DNA of 39,682 nucleotides, taken from the NCBI GenBank assembly GCA_945877175.1, contig CAMCRC010000017.1:1-39682 (forward strand). Reading direction: 5' to 3'. Below the pieces are notes generated by a model. That model saw nothing but the letters and a program-made list of their open reading frames with translations. It was not told where the DNA came from and did not search any database. The stretch comes from Klebsiella pneumoniae. Lineage in GTDB: Bacteria; Pseudomonadota; Gammaproteobacteria; Pseudomonadales; Pseudohongiellaceae. This document shows positions 9,318-20,410 of the stretch, piece after piece; position 1 is the stretch's first letter; each line of letters opens with the position of its first letter. A program made the position numbers and the translations under genes.

Positions 9318-10166
9318 TTACACCGTTGCCACTGGGTAAGAGCCAAGATTCTTGACATTCACTGTGCGATCCCGCAGTTGCTCGAAAACACTGATTACAG
9401 CAGCATCCTCTGCATGACCCTCGAAATCGATGAAAAACACATAGGCCCAAATGCTGTCTCGCGCGGGCCGGGTTTCGATCTTGGTGAGGCTGACCTGGAA
9501 GGTATTGAAAGGTTCGAGAACACGAAACAATGCGCCAGGCTTGTTTTCAGTGCACACCAGAATGGAGGTTTTGTCCCGGCCGGTGCGCAGGGCGCTCTCG
9601 CGGGAAAGCACCAGAAACCGCGTGCTGTTGTTGCTTTGGTCCTGGATGCGGCGCTCGGCAATCTGCAAGCCATACAAATAGGCAGCCCGCTCTCCTGCAA
9701 TAGCAGCCGTCGTGGGATCCTCCGAAGCTATACGAGCGGCTTCCGCATTGCTGGCCACTTCAGTGGTGGCCACAGTTGGCCAGTGCGCCTTGAGCCAATG
9801 GCGACATTGAGCCAGAGACTGACGGTGAGACACGATCCGGTGTATTGCGGCAGGCGTGGTGTCCCGGCGCATCAGGAAATTGTGCTCTATAGGAATGATG
9901 ACTTCCGCAACAATGCCGAGCGAGGTGTCCATCAGGCAATCCTGAGTGATGTTCACAGCACCTTCGGTGGAGTTCTCAACAGGCACTACACCATAACGGG
10001 CGCGCCCGGCTTCTACCTCAACAAACACCTCATCAATGGATGACATTCCGCGCTTGGGAATTGCTTCGCCAAAATGCCGATCGGCGGCTGCATGTGTGAA
10101 AGTGCCTGCAGGGCCCAGAAAGGCAACAACATCCTTTTTGCCGTTTTGCTCGCTGGTGTCACTCAC
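9318..10166 (-). CDS. pheA: Prephenate dehydratase with ACT domain, no chorismate mutase part
   Basis: The 282-residue enzyme converts prephenate to phenylpyruvate for phenylalanine synthesis. It begins directly with the dehydratase fold ([12 protein letters not shown] at 14-25); the catalytic T-R-F motif is at 182-184. The ACT domain (~199-280) keeps G-A-L-F at 211-214 and I-E-T-R-P at 230-234, a variant of the phenylalanine-sensing ESRP motif, so feedback inhibition is likely. The usual gammaproteobacterial P-protein carries ~90 more N-terminal residues of chorismate mutase; only 43 bp separate this start from gyrA, so that domain is absent here. Chorismate mutase must be encoded elsewhere. 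Confidence 0.94.
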   Translation of the reverse strand: MSDTSEQNGKKDVVAFLGPAGTFTHAAADRHFGEAIPKRGMSSIDEVFVEVEAGRARYGVVPVENSTEGAVNITQDCLMDTSLGIVAEVIIPIEHNFLMRRDTTPAAIHRIVSHRQSLAQCRHWLKAHWPTVATTEVASNAEAARIASEDPTTAAIAGERAAYLYGLQIAERRIQDQSNNSTRFLVLSRESALRTGRDKTSILVCTENKPGALFRVLEPFNTFQVSLTKIETRPARDSIWAYVFFIDFEGHAEDAAVISVFEQLRDRTVNVKNLGSYPVATV

Positions 10167-10209
10167 GCTTGCAAGCCCTCCTTCAGCTTCTCGCCTGTCA
10201 GATGCAACT

Positions 10210-12813
<2,604 letters not shown>

Positions 12814-12980
12814 AACGAACAAATCCCTCAATGTTGCTCACAAGCCTTTGGTGTCACTGGAAAAATCCAGACAATTCTACTACCGGACCTGGTCCCAGAA
12901 TCGGGCCCCGCGAAAGCGCCTGATGGTATCACAGACTTAGCGGAAGCCGACACAGGGGCGCTATTTCAAAACTCATTGGC

Positions 12981-12986
12981 TATAAT
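12981..12986 (+). promoter_or_regulatory. Candidate -10 box of the mtaD-ubiG-mupP-yciK operon
   Basis: A perfect TATAAT lies 49 bp before the mtaD ATG, in the 222-bp region between divergent gyrA and mtaD. The -35 position has no good match, so an activator or a weak promoter is implied. This is inference from one hexamer. Confidence 0.4.
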
Positions 12987-13035
12987 CGCCGGCCACTCAC
13001 CCCCGGACACAGGGATCAGCCCTGGGCAGGACGTC

Positions 13036-14388
13036 ATGCAACAACGAATTGATCTTCTGATTCACGCTTCGTGGATCGTGACCTGTGACAGCGAGCAGAA
13101 CATCATGGAGGACCACTGTCTCGCCGTTGCAGACGGACACATCGTGGACATTCTTCCTGGCAACCTTGCTCGATTGACCTATCTCGCAGGGCAGGAGATC
13201 GACCTCCGGGGGCATGCCTTGATGCCTGGCCTCGTCAACGCCCACGGCCATGCGGCCATGTCCTTGCTGCGCGGGGCCGCAGATGATCTCTCGCTGCACG
13301 CCTGGCTGCAGGACTATATCTGGCCTCTTGAGGGCCGCTGGGTGGACGAGGAGTTCGTCTACCAGGGCACGCGCCTGGCCATCGCAGAAATGCTGCTGTC
13401 GGGAACAACCTGCTTTGCCGACATGTATTTCTTTCCCAACGCCGCAGCACGCGCCGCCGTCGAAGCGGGCATGCGAGCTCAGCTGGCCTGCCCGATCATT
13501 GACTTTCCGACAGCGTGGGCCAGTGATGCTGACGAATACATCAGCAAAGCCACGGCGCTGCATGATCAGTTCCGCAATCACCCGCTCGTCAGCATCGCGT
13601 TCGGCGCGCATGCACCGTATACCGTTTCTGACGCGCCCCTGTTGAAGATTGCCAGCTTCGCCGAGGAGCTCGACATCCCGATCCACATGCATGTGCACGA
13701 GACTGCTCAGGAAGTGGCGGATGCCGTCGCTGCATCCGGCAAACGGCCGTTGCAGCGCCTCTTGGAGCTCGGCCTGATCTCGCCGCGGATGGTGTGCGTA
13801 CACGCCACACAACTGAACGATGAAGAGCGCGCGATGCTCAGCGTGAGCGGCACAACTGTCGTGCATTGCCCGGAGTCCAACTTGAAGCTGGCCAGTGGAT
13901 TCTGCGAGGTAGCGAAGCTGATCGATGCGGGCGTCAATGTCGCATTGGGAACGGATGGCGCCGCCAGCAACAACGATCTGGACATGTTCAGCGAGATGCG
14001 CACCGCGGCGCTGCTGGCCAAAGCCGTAAAGGGAGATGCTTCGGCATTGCCCGCGGCGAAGGCGCTGCAAATGGCTACTCTAAACGGCGCTCGCGCACTG
14101 GGGCTTGATAGCGAGATCGGCTCGCTGGAGGCTGGCAAACTCGCCGATATCATTTCAGTCAATCTGAGTGATCTCAATACACAGCCTCTTTTCAATCCGG
14201 CATCACAGCTGGTGTACAGCACCAACAGCCGCCAGGTCAGCAACGTCTGGGTGGCCGGCCGCCTGCTGGTGGACAATCGTCAGCTGACAACTATCGACAC
14301 AGAGGCCGTGCGAAGAGACGTCGCACGCTGGCAACAACGCCTGTATCCAGACACCCGCCATCAGGAGATTCTGCATGAGCACGACTAA
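13036..14388 (+). CDS. mtaD: 5-methylthioadenosine/S-adenosylhomocysteine deaminase-type amidohydrolase
   Basis: The 450-residue TRZ/ATZ-family amidohydrolase most likely deaminates 5'-methylthioadenosine to methylthioinosine in methionine salvage. Metal ligands are visible: H70-x-H72 in N-A-H-G-H, H-M-H-V-H-E-T at 217-223, V-H-A-T near 255-258 and Asp307 in [10 protein letters not shown]. The ATG at 13036 has GGGCAGGA upstream; a TTG at 12976 in the same frame has no such support. Its end overlaps ubiG by 14 bp. The Pseudomonas gene at the same position in the same gene order was shown to act on methylthioadenosine; the substrate here is by analogy. Confidence 0.88.
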   Translation: MQQRIDLLIHASWIVTCDSEQNIMEDHCLAVADGHIVDILPGNLARLTYLAGQEIDLRGHALMPGLVNAHGHAAMSLLRGAADDLSLHAWLQDYIWPLEGRWVDEEFVYQGTRLAIAEMLLSGTTCFADMYFFPNAAARAAVEAGMRAQLACPIIDFPTAWASDADEYISKATALHDQFRNHPLVSIAFGAHAPYTVSDAPLLKIASFAEELDIPIHMHVHETAQEVADAVAASGKRPLQRLLELGLISPRMVCVHATQLNDEERAMLSVSGTTVVHCPESNLKLASGFCEVAKLIDAGVNVALGTDGAASNNDLDMFSEMRTAALLAKAVKGDASALPAAKALQMATLNGARALGLDSEIGSLEAGKLADIISVNLSDLNTQPLFNPASQLVYSTNSRQVSNVWVAGRLLVDNRQLTTIDTEAVRRDVARWQQRLYPDTRHQEILHEHD

Positions 14389-15115
14389 CACCAATGCGGC
14401 AGCCAATTGCGATGACGCCGAGATTCGCAAGTTCGAGGCCCTCGCATCGCGCTGGTGGGACCCCAACAGCGAATTCAAACCACTGCATGAAATCAATCCC
14501 CTGCGGATGGGCTTCATCACCGCCAAAACTGTGCTGGCAGGCAAGTCTGTCGTCGACATTGGCTGCGGAGGCGGCATTCTGAGCGAAGCGATGGCCCGTC
14601 AGGGAGCAAACGTAACGGCTATCGACATGGCCAACGCGTCCCTGTCAGTAGCGCGGCTGCATCAGCTGGAAAGTGGCCTGCAGATCCGCTACGAGAAGAT
14701 CTCAGCGGAAGACCTGGCTGCTCGCGAACCCGGCACCTTCGACGTCGTAACCTGCCTCGAGATGCTGGAACATGTGCCTGACCCACAGTCAGTGGTCCAG
14801 GCCTGTGCCAGGCTCGCCAAACCCGGTGGACACCTCTTTTTCTCCACGATCAACCGCAATCCCAAGTCCTACGTCTTTGCCATACTGGGTGCCGAGTACA
14901 TTCTGAATCTGCTGCCAAGAGGCACTCATGAGTACGCCAGATTCATCAAGCCCTCTGAGCTTGCCGGCTGGACCCGCCACAGCAGCCTGGACTCGGGAGA
15001 ACTCACTGGCATGACTTACAACCTGCTGACCAAGCGCTACTCGCTGGGCAAGGATGTGGACGTGAATTACATGATGCACTGCACGCGTCCGGCAGACGGG
15101 ATTGCCCTCAAGTGA
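14375..15115 (+). CDS. ubiG: Ubiquinone O-methyltransferase UbiG
   Basis: UbiG (246 residues) performs both O-methylations of the ubiquinone ring using S-adenosylmethionine. The class I methyltransferase motif [12 protein letters not shown] is at 59-70; [15 protein letters not shown] gives the post-I and motif II region. The N-terminal F-x-x-L-A-x-x-W-W-D-P is typical for UbiG. It starts inside the 3' end of mtaD and hands over to mupP through GTGA, so the three are translationally coupled. Confidence 0.96.
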   Translation: MSTTNTNAAANCDDAEIRKFEALASRWWDPNSEFKPLHEINPLRMGFITAKTVLAGKSVVDIGCGGGILSEAMARQGANVTAIDMANASLSVARLHQLESGLQIRYEKISAEDLAAREPGTFDVVTCLEMLEHVPDPQSVVQACARLAKPGGHLFFSTINRNPKSYVFAILGAEYILNLLPRGTHEYARFIKPSELAGWTRHSSLDSGELTGMTYNLLTKRYSLGKDVDVNYMMHCTRPADGIALK

Positions 15116-15813
15116 ACAGCGTCAAACAGAGCTACAAGGGCCTGCCTGGCTGTGTGTTGTTCGATCTGGACGGCACCCTTGTCGATACGGCACCTGACTT
15201 CTCCACCGTTCTGCGCACGATGACGGAGGAGCTGGGCCTTGCGCCCGTTCTCGAAGAGCGGGTTCTGCAGACTGTCTCCAACGGCGCCGGGGCACTGGTG
15301 CAGATGGCCTTTGGTCTGGCACCAGAGCACACGGACTTCCAGCACCGCCTGGACCGCCTGCTGACCCTGTATGCCGCTCAGATACCGCAGACCAGGTCGC
15401 GACTTTACCCCGGAATGGAAACGCTTCTGCGCTACCTCGAAGGCAACGGCATCGCCTGGGGCGTTGTGACCAACAAGGCAGTAAAATTCAGCGCCCCACT
15501 GCTGAAGGCTCTGCAATTGGACACCCGCTGCGCCGCGCTCATCTGCCCGGACCATGTAACGCGCACCAAGCCAGACCCCGAGCCACTGCTGCTGGCCTGC
15601 GCACGTATTGGCTGCGAGCCCGCATCAGCGATATACGTAGGAGACCACGCACGCGACATCACCGCGGGACGCGCGGCGGGCATGTACACCATTGCCGCGG
15701 CCTACGGCTACATTGCCCCGGAAGATACCGCTACGGCCTGGGGAGCAGACATGATCATCGCCGACGCAGACACGTTGACACACTGGCTGCGACATCTGTC
15801 TCCGACCTCCTGA
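15112..15813 (+). CDS. mupP: HAD hydrolase: MupP-type MurNAc 6-phosphate phosphatase / phosphoglycolate phosphatase
   Basis: The 233-residue HAD phosphatase shows the nucleophile motif [10 protein letters not shown] (17-26, Asp18 and Asp20), the later K-P-D-P-E-P and the V-G-D-H-A-R-D metal site. It starts with GTG, overlapping the ubiG stop as GTGA. In Pseudomonas the gene between ubiG and yciK is MupP, which removes the 6-phosphate from MurNAc in the peptidoglycan recycling bypass; many databases call it phosphoglycolate phosphatase. Position favours MupP, but sequence alone does not exclude Gph activity. Confidence 0.82.
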   Translation: MNSVKQSYKGLPGCVLFDLDGTLVDTAPDFSTVLRTMTEELGLAPVLEERVLQTVSNGAGALVQMAFGLAPEHTDFQHRLDRLLTLYAAQIPQTRSRLYPGMETLLRYLEGNGIAWGVVTNKAVKFSAPLLKALQLDTRCAALICPDHVTRTKPDPEPLLLACARIGCEPASAIYVGDHARDITAGRAAGMYTIAAAYGYIAPEDTATAWGADMIIADADTLTHWLRHLSPTS

Positions 15814-15840
15814 CACACACACAGAGAACTCTGACTCACC

Positions 15841-16590
15841 ATGGAACATACAATGGAACATTACCACCCGAAGCCAGACCTGCTCGATGGCCGAACAATC
15901 CTGGTCACAGGTGCCGGCGACGGCCTGGGCAAAGCCGCGGCGACGAGCTTCGCCGAACATGGCGCCACCGTGATTCTGCTGGGAAAAACCCAGTCCAAAC
16001 TGGAATCGCTGTATGACGAGATCGTCGGCAAGGGACTGCCGGAACCTGTCATCCATCCGATGAACCTGCACACGGCCGTCGAAGAGGAATACAAGGTGCT
16101 CGGCGACTCAATTCTTGAGCAGTTTGGACGCCTGGACGGCATTCTGCACAGCGCCGCTGTTCTGGGCCCCCGCACACCCATTCAGTTCTATGCCGCCGAA
16201 TCCTGGATGAAGGTGATGCAGGTGAATGTCAACGCGGCATTTCTCCTGTGCAAGTCGCTGATGCCAGCATTGCAGGCATCAGCCGATGCCAGCATTGCCT
16301 TCACATCATCCAGCGTTGGTCGCAAGGGCCGGGCCTACTGGGGAGGGTACTCCGTCAGCAAGTTTGCGGTTGAAGGCCTGATGCAGGTACTTGCCGACGA
16401 ACTGCGTCAAACCAGCGCCATCCGCGTCAACAGTATTGACCCGGGCGCCACGCGCACCAACATGCGCAAGGAAGCCTATCCGGCAGAAGACCCGAATACC
16501 CTGGTCACTCCGCAGGAAAGAATGGGCCTGTACCTCTACCTTATGGGAAGCGACAGCAAAGGCATCACGGGACAGGCTTTGCACGCCTGA
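15841..16590 (+). CDS. yciK: YciK-type short-chain oxidoreductase
   Basis: The 249-residue SDR keeps the cofactor motif T-G-A-G-D-G-L-G, the Y-S-V-S-K catalytic pair and the upstream Ser (T-S-S-S-V-G-R-K-G-R-A-Y), with P-G-A-T-R-T-N-M after the active site. YciK proteins are conserved but their substrate is unknown. A second ATG at 15853 is possible; AGAGAA before 15841 supports the first. It is the last gene of the mtaD-ubiG-mupP-yciK run, as in Pseudomonas. Confidence 0.9.
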   Translation: MEHTMEHYHPKPDLLDGRTILVTGAGDGLGKAAATSFAEHGATVILLGKTQSKLESLYDEIVGKGLPEPVIHPMNLHTAVEEEYKVLGDSILEQFGRLDGILHSAAVLGPRTPIQFYAAESWMKVMQVNVNAAFLLCKSLMPALQASADASIAFTSSSVGRKGRAYWGGYSVSKFAVEGLMQVLADELRQTSAIRVNSIDPGATRTNMRKEAYPAEDPNTLVTPQERMGLYLYLMGSDSKGITGQALHA

Positions 16591-16653
16591 AGCGACACGG
16601 CGCGTCAGAAATATGACGCGAAACGCAGCGACAGTGCCGGCAAATCGACAAAA

Positions 16654-16682
16654 ATTGCCGCTCCCAATCCAGGAGCGGCAAT
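16654..16682 (-). terminator. Strong hairpin, terminator-like when read on the minus strand
   Basis: An 11-bp perfect inverted repeat (ATTGCCGCTCC at 16654-16664 / GGAGCGGCAAT at 16672-16682, loop 7) is flanked on its left by five A residues, so the minus strand reads stem then TTTTTG. On the plus strand no T run follows. It may stop yciK transcripts weakly, or block antisense transcription entering yciK. Confidence 0.6.
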
Positions 16683-16769
16683 CGCTCCCCGTCACAGCGT
16701 GCTCGACATTACCCGCCTTGATTATCGTAACCAATTGAATAAAAAGACCTTAATTCATAAACCTCAGGG

Positions 16770-16786
16770 TTGGCATGATACTGGCT
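16770..16786 (+). promoter_or_regulatory. Candidate sigma-54 promoter for the GGDEF gene
   Basis: TTGGCAT-GATAC-TGGCT has GG (16772-16773) and GC (16784-16785) spaced by exactly ten bases, as sigma-54 requires; the -24 half is one base from TTGGCAC and the -12 half one base from TTGC. It is 86 bp before the diguanylate cyclase ATG, in an AT-rich leader. It is a motif match only. Confidence 0.35.
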
Positions 16787-16871
16787 TTAGCTCCTCCGCA
16801 GGCATCAATCAGGATGCTCGCTGCAATTGTCTGCCGCTTTTGCAGACACATGGACTCAGGAGCTTCAAACA

Positions 16872-17795
16872 ATGGCTACGCCACTGCAAACCTCGAACAC
16901 CATCGACTTCAACAGCGCCAGAATCAGTCTGACAAAGCCTCAGATCACGCCAAACGAAGTCGCGCGCGAGAATTACAGCGAGCGGCGCTATCGCATGGCC
17001 GCCAGCCTGCAGACCACTCTGGACATTGAACAACTTCTGCATCTCTTCCTTGCAGATCTGAAGCCAAGCGTGGAACTGGACGGGCTTCAGTACATCAATG
17101 AAACCCAGCAACTGCAGATTGTGTCCGGTAAAAAAGCCTCGCACAGCTGTGGATATCGACTGATTACTGCCAACGATCATCTTGGGGAAATCGTCTTCTA
17201 TCGCAATACCCGTTTTTCTGACCAGAATCTGCAAGCCATCGAAGTCATGCTGAGCGCGCTGATCTGCCCGCTGCGCAACGCGCTGACCTACCGCGATGCC
17301 TTGATGGCCTCCCTGACAGACCCTCTGACCGGCGCCGGCAATCGCATTGCCATGGACCATGCGCTGGAGCGCGAACTCAATCTGGCGCGCCGCTTCAAGC
17401 AGCCGATGTCCTTGCTGGTGCTGGATGTCGACAAGTTCAAAGTGATCAACGACACCTTCGGGCACAGCGCAGGCGATGCGGTGTTGCGGCAGATTGTCAG
17501 CGCCGTGGTGCGCATCAACCGCAATACCGATCTGACGTTCCGTTACGGTGGCGACGAGCTGGTAGTACTGCTCAACCGCACAAACGCTGAAGGTGCCCTC
17601 GTGATTGCCGAACGTTTGCGCAAGGCAATCGAAGGCATGGAAATCATTGTTGGAGAAGAAAGCATCACCACGACTGTCAGCATAGGCGTAACGTCCTTTG
17701 TCAATCAGGATACCGCCGAGAGCATGTTCAACCGTGCAGACAAGGCGCTGTATCTGATCAAGAGTGCTGGCGGCAACAAGGCCATCGGACTCTGA
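16872..17795 (+). CDS. Diguanylate cyclase with N-terminal HSCGYRLIT sensor-like domain
   Basis: The 307-residue soluble protein should make c-di-GMP from two GTP. The GGDEF domain (~140-307) has D-P-L-T-G-A-G-N-R (150-158), L-D-V-D-K-F-K-V-I-N-D metal site (184-194) and the active loop Y-G-G-D-E-L (225-230), where Leu replaces the last Phe; all catalytic Gly, Asp and Glu are kept. R-N-T-D (217-220), five residues before it, is the inhibitory I-site. Residues ~30-135 form an unassigned, GAF-like input domain containing H-S-C-G-Y-R-L-I-T. The ATG at 16872 is chosen for CAGGAG upstream over a TTG at 16827. Pseudomonas has a related GGDEF gene in this area. A disrupted paralogue follows after 42 bp. 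Confidence 0.9.
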   Translation: MATPLQTSNTIDFNSARISLTKPQITPNEVARENYSERRYRMAASLQTTLDIEQLLHLFLADLKPSVELDGLQYINETQQLQIVSGKKASHSCGYRLITANDHLGEIVFYRNTRFSDQNLQAIEVMLSALICPLRNALTYRDALMASLTDPLTGAGNRIAMDHALERELNLARRFKQPMSLLVLDVDKFKVINDTFGHSAGDAVLRQIVSAVVRINRNTDLTFRYGGDELVVLLNRTNAEGALVIAERLRKAIEGMEIIVGEESITTTVSIGVTSFVNQDTAESMFNRADKALYLIKSAGGNKAIGL

Positions 17796-17837
17796 CACGT
17801 CGAACACAAACCAGAAAGAGCAATCAAGGGGTAAATC

Positions 17838-18758
17838 ATGGTCGTCTCCGTAAGTGCAAATCTGCATTCCGAGGCCAGTACCGACAAGACCAGGGCCATC
17901 ATTCAGACGGATGCATTCAGTGCCGAGAAACTCGACCTGAAGATTCAGCTGGGCGAAGTGCTGCAGACATCGCTGGACCTGAACATGCTGCTGAAGCTGT
18001 TTCTGGAAAAAGTGAGCACTGTGGTGCGACTGGATGGCATTCACTACTCGAATGAAGATCTCGGGATTGAAGCGTCCATCGCCAAGCAGGCGACGCACAG
18101 CTGCGGCTACCGTCTCATCACCAGCGAAGACAAACTGGGTGAAGTGATTTTCAAGCGCGGCAAAAAGTTCACTGAAAAATAACTGAGCATTCTAGAAACA
18201 CTGCTTTCCACTCTGATATATCCGCTGCGCAATGCATTGCGCTTCAGCATGGCGGTGCGCAGTGCGTTCATGGACCCCCTCACAGGTGCGGGCAATTCCC
18301 GCTTCCTGCCGCAGACGCTGGATAGAGAAATCGATCTGGCCAAGCGCCACAATCAGCCACTCAGCGTGCTGATGGTGGAAGTGGATGGCTTCCGCAAACT
18401 TCTTGACCAGCATGGCCTGGGGAATGCAGAGCGTGTTCTGCGCGAGCTGGCAGCCAATCTCAGCCAGTGGTCTCGAACAACGGATGCGGTTTTCAGAAAT
18501 AATGGCGATCAGTTCATGCTCATTCTAAGCAATACTGACAAAGTGGGCGCGAATGTCATCGCCCGGCGCATTCAGGAAGGCGCGGCAGCCATGTGCTCCG
18601 TTGCCGCAGATAATTCCACGGCAGTAGCGGAGTCACTGTCCCTGAGTCAGGGACTGGCAGTAGTGACGGGCACTGATTCCAGCACCAGTCTGCTGGAACG
18701 TGCGGCCAAGGCACTCGCCAGCGCCAGAAAGCGTGGCGGCAACCTGATTCACAACTGA
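17838..18758 (+). pseudogene. Second GGDEF paralogue, degenerate and split by an in-frame TAA
   Basis: From the ATG at 17838 (AGGGG upstream) the frame runs 114 codons to TAA at 18180-18182, then stays open in the same frame to 18758. Total length, 306 codons before the final stop, nearly equals the upstream paralogue (307), and sequence matches on both sides of the stop: K-K-F-T-E-K-stop-L-S-I-L-E against R-F-S-D-Q-N-L-Q-A-I-E. Thus one substitution breaks an otherwise whole gene. The input domain keeps H-S-C-G-Y-R-L-I-T. The catalytic loop reads N-N-G-D-Q-F, so cyclase activity is not expected even if repaired, but the I-site R-T-T-D is kept, leaving c-di-GMP binding possible. No good internal ribosome site precedes the second half. 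Confidence 0.85.
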
Positions 18759-18764
18759 ACTGTC

Positions 18765-19541
18765 TCAGCGTCGCACTGGCGCAAGTTTGCGCGGCTTTGC
18801 GTTCATTGGCAGGTTGACGGCATTGTAAAGCAGGCTCATTTCCTCACGGGGCAGTTCGTAGAACTCGCCCCGAGTGACTTTGCTGGGGATGAAAATCGGA
18901 CCATACCGGACGCGCTTCAAGCGGCTGACGCGAATGCCCTGGGATTCCCAAAGCTTGCGCACTTCGCGATTGCGCCCTTCCATCAGCACAACGTGGTACC
19001 AGCGATTGACACCTTCGCCCGCAAAATACTGAATGTCAGTAAACCGGCACAGGTGGTCTTCAATCATGACGCCCTTGAGCAAATTTCGAATGACCTCCTC
19101 CGACACATCTCCCATTACGCGCACGGCATATTCCCGGTCAATATTCGATGACGGATGCATGAGCCGGTTGGCCAGCTCGCCATCAGTGGTGAACAGCAGC
19201 AAGCCACTGGTGTTGATGTCGAGACGGCCAATGGCTACCCAGCGTCCATGGGTGATCTTCGGCAGCTTGTCGAACACCGAGGGGCGCCCTTCCGGATCCT
19301 TGCGTGAGCAGATCTCGTCTTCGGGTTTGTTGTAGAGAAGTACTCGCTGCATTTCGGCCACGGCGCTGTTCGGGTTGACTTTCTTGCCATCCACCAGCAG
19401 CACATCATCCTTGCCGACACGATCGCCGATCATGGCTACGACGCCATTGATCTTCACGCGAGCCTGCTTGATCCATTCTTCCAGCTCACGACGTGAACCG
19501 AAGCCGGCACGCGCCAGCACTTTCTGCAGCTTTTCGTTCAT
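18765..19541 (-). CDS. rluB: 23S rRNA pseudouridine synthase B (RluB type)
   Basis: The 258-residue enzyme modifies uridine in 23S rRNA (2605 in E. coli). An S4 RNA-binding domain comes first (E-K-L-Q-K-V-L-A-R-A-G-F-G-S-R-R), then the RsuA/RluB catalytic core with G-R-L-D-I-N-T-S-G-L-L-L holding the catalytic Asp, and E-G-R-N-R-E-V-R-K-L. The ATG at 19541 is preceded by GGGAGA; the GTG at 19583 lacks support. It is last in the trpS-scpA-scpB-rluB run and meets the broken GGDEF gene tail to tail with only 6 bp between them. RluE/RsuA relatives are less likely given length and context. Confidence 0.93.
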   Translation of the reverse strand: MNEKLQKVLARAGFGSRRELEEWIKQARVKINGVVAMIGDRVGKDDVLLVDGKKVNPNSAVAEMQRVLLYNKPEDEICSRKDPEGRPSVFDKLPKITHGRWVAIGRLDINTSGLLLFTTDGELANRLMHPSSNIDREYAVRVMGDVSEEVIRNLLKGVMIEDHLCRFTDIQYFAGEGVNRWYHVVLMEGRNREVRKLWESQGIRVSRLKRVRYGPIFIPSKVTRGEFYELPREEMSLLYNAVNLPMNAKPRKLAPVRR

Positions 19542-19597
19542 GATGTCTCCCGACATGCAAAGGGCCGGCGTCGCCTGTGCCACGCCAGCAGGTTGAA

Positions 19598-20410
19598 TCA
19601 GACTTGCTCTTCTGCATCCGGAGAATCGTCGCGACGACGAGACTCCTTTTCTTCATTGCGGGCACCGAACTGACCAATACCAAGAATTTCGTCCAGCGGA
19701 CGCTTCGCCAGCGCAATGGCCTCTTCTTCGTCGAGAAAGCCTTCTCCGGAATCCAGATCATCACTGTCGTCGGCGTCGAGGTCCTCGACGTCATCTTCCA
19801 GGGGGATTGGAGGCAGGTCCAGCACGCGCATCCCAGCCAGATCATCGTCCTCCAGCGCCAGTTCCGGATTCAACTTGTCCAGATCGCGGATCTCTGACAG
19901 CGGCGGCAACTCTTGCAGACTCTTCAGATTGAAGTAGTCAAGAAATTGCCGGGTCGTTGCAAACATGGCGGGGCGACCTGGCACGTCACGGTGACCTACT
20001 ACCCGGATCCACTCGCGGTCCAGCAGGGTACGAATGATGGTGGAGCTGACGCTGACGCCACGGATCTCTTCTATATCGCCCCGAGTAATCGGCTGCCTGT
20101 AGGCGACCAGTGCGAGGGTCTCGAGAAGGGCGCGGGTGTAGCGTTGCGGCTTCTCTTCCCATAGGCGCGACACCCAGGGGCTCAGCTCCTGACGCACCTG
20201 GAAGCGAAATCCTGACGCCACTTCCTTCAACTCGAATCCACGGCCGGCGCAGTCAGCAGCTACCTGTCCGACTGCCGCTCGCAACTCCTCTTCCGAGGGA
20301 CGCTCCTCTTCCAGAAAGACTTCCGCAATTGCTGTCAGAGACAAGGGTTTGCTTGCAGCCAACAGCAAGCCTTCGATGATCTGGCGGAGTTTGTAGTCTG
20401 TCTCGTTCAT
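19598..20410 (-). CDS. scpB: Segregation and condensation protein B
   Basis: ScpB (270 residues) is the winged-helix kite subunit that binds ScpA and SMC or MksB-like proteins to organise the chromosome. Two winged-helix units are visible, the second with L-E-T-L-A-L-V-A-Y-R-Q-P-I-T-R-G (95-110) and V-V-G-H-R-D-V-P-G-R-P. Its C-terminal ~90 residues are an extra, strongly acidic low-complexity tail (D-D-V-E-D-L-D-A-D-D-S-D-D), common in pseudomonad ScpB. Its start overlaps the scpA stop by ATGA. Confidence 0.94.
   Translation of the reverse strand: MNETDYKLRQIIEGLLLAASKPLSLTAIAEVFLEEERPSEEELRAAVGQVAADCAGRGFELKEVASGFRFQVRQELSPWVSRLWEEKPQRYTRALLETLALVAYRQPITRGDIEEIRGVSVSSTIIRTLLDREWIRVVGHRDVPGRPAMFATTRQFLDYFNLKSLQELPPLSEIRDLDKLNPELALEDDDLAGMRVLDLPPIPLEDDVEDLDADDSDDLDSGEGFLDEEEAIALAKRPLDEILGIGQFGARNEEKESRRRDDSPDAEEQV

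Noticed and set aside
17544-17562. Calling the first GGDEF protein inactive because its loop reads GGDEL
   Set aside because: All catalytic Gly, Asp and Glu positions and the metal Asp are kept; only the last hydrophobic residue differs.
16809-18098. 429-codon minus-strand open frame across both GGDEF genes
   Set aside because: Antisense mirror of conserved GGDEF coding; the plus strand has domains and ribosome sites.
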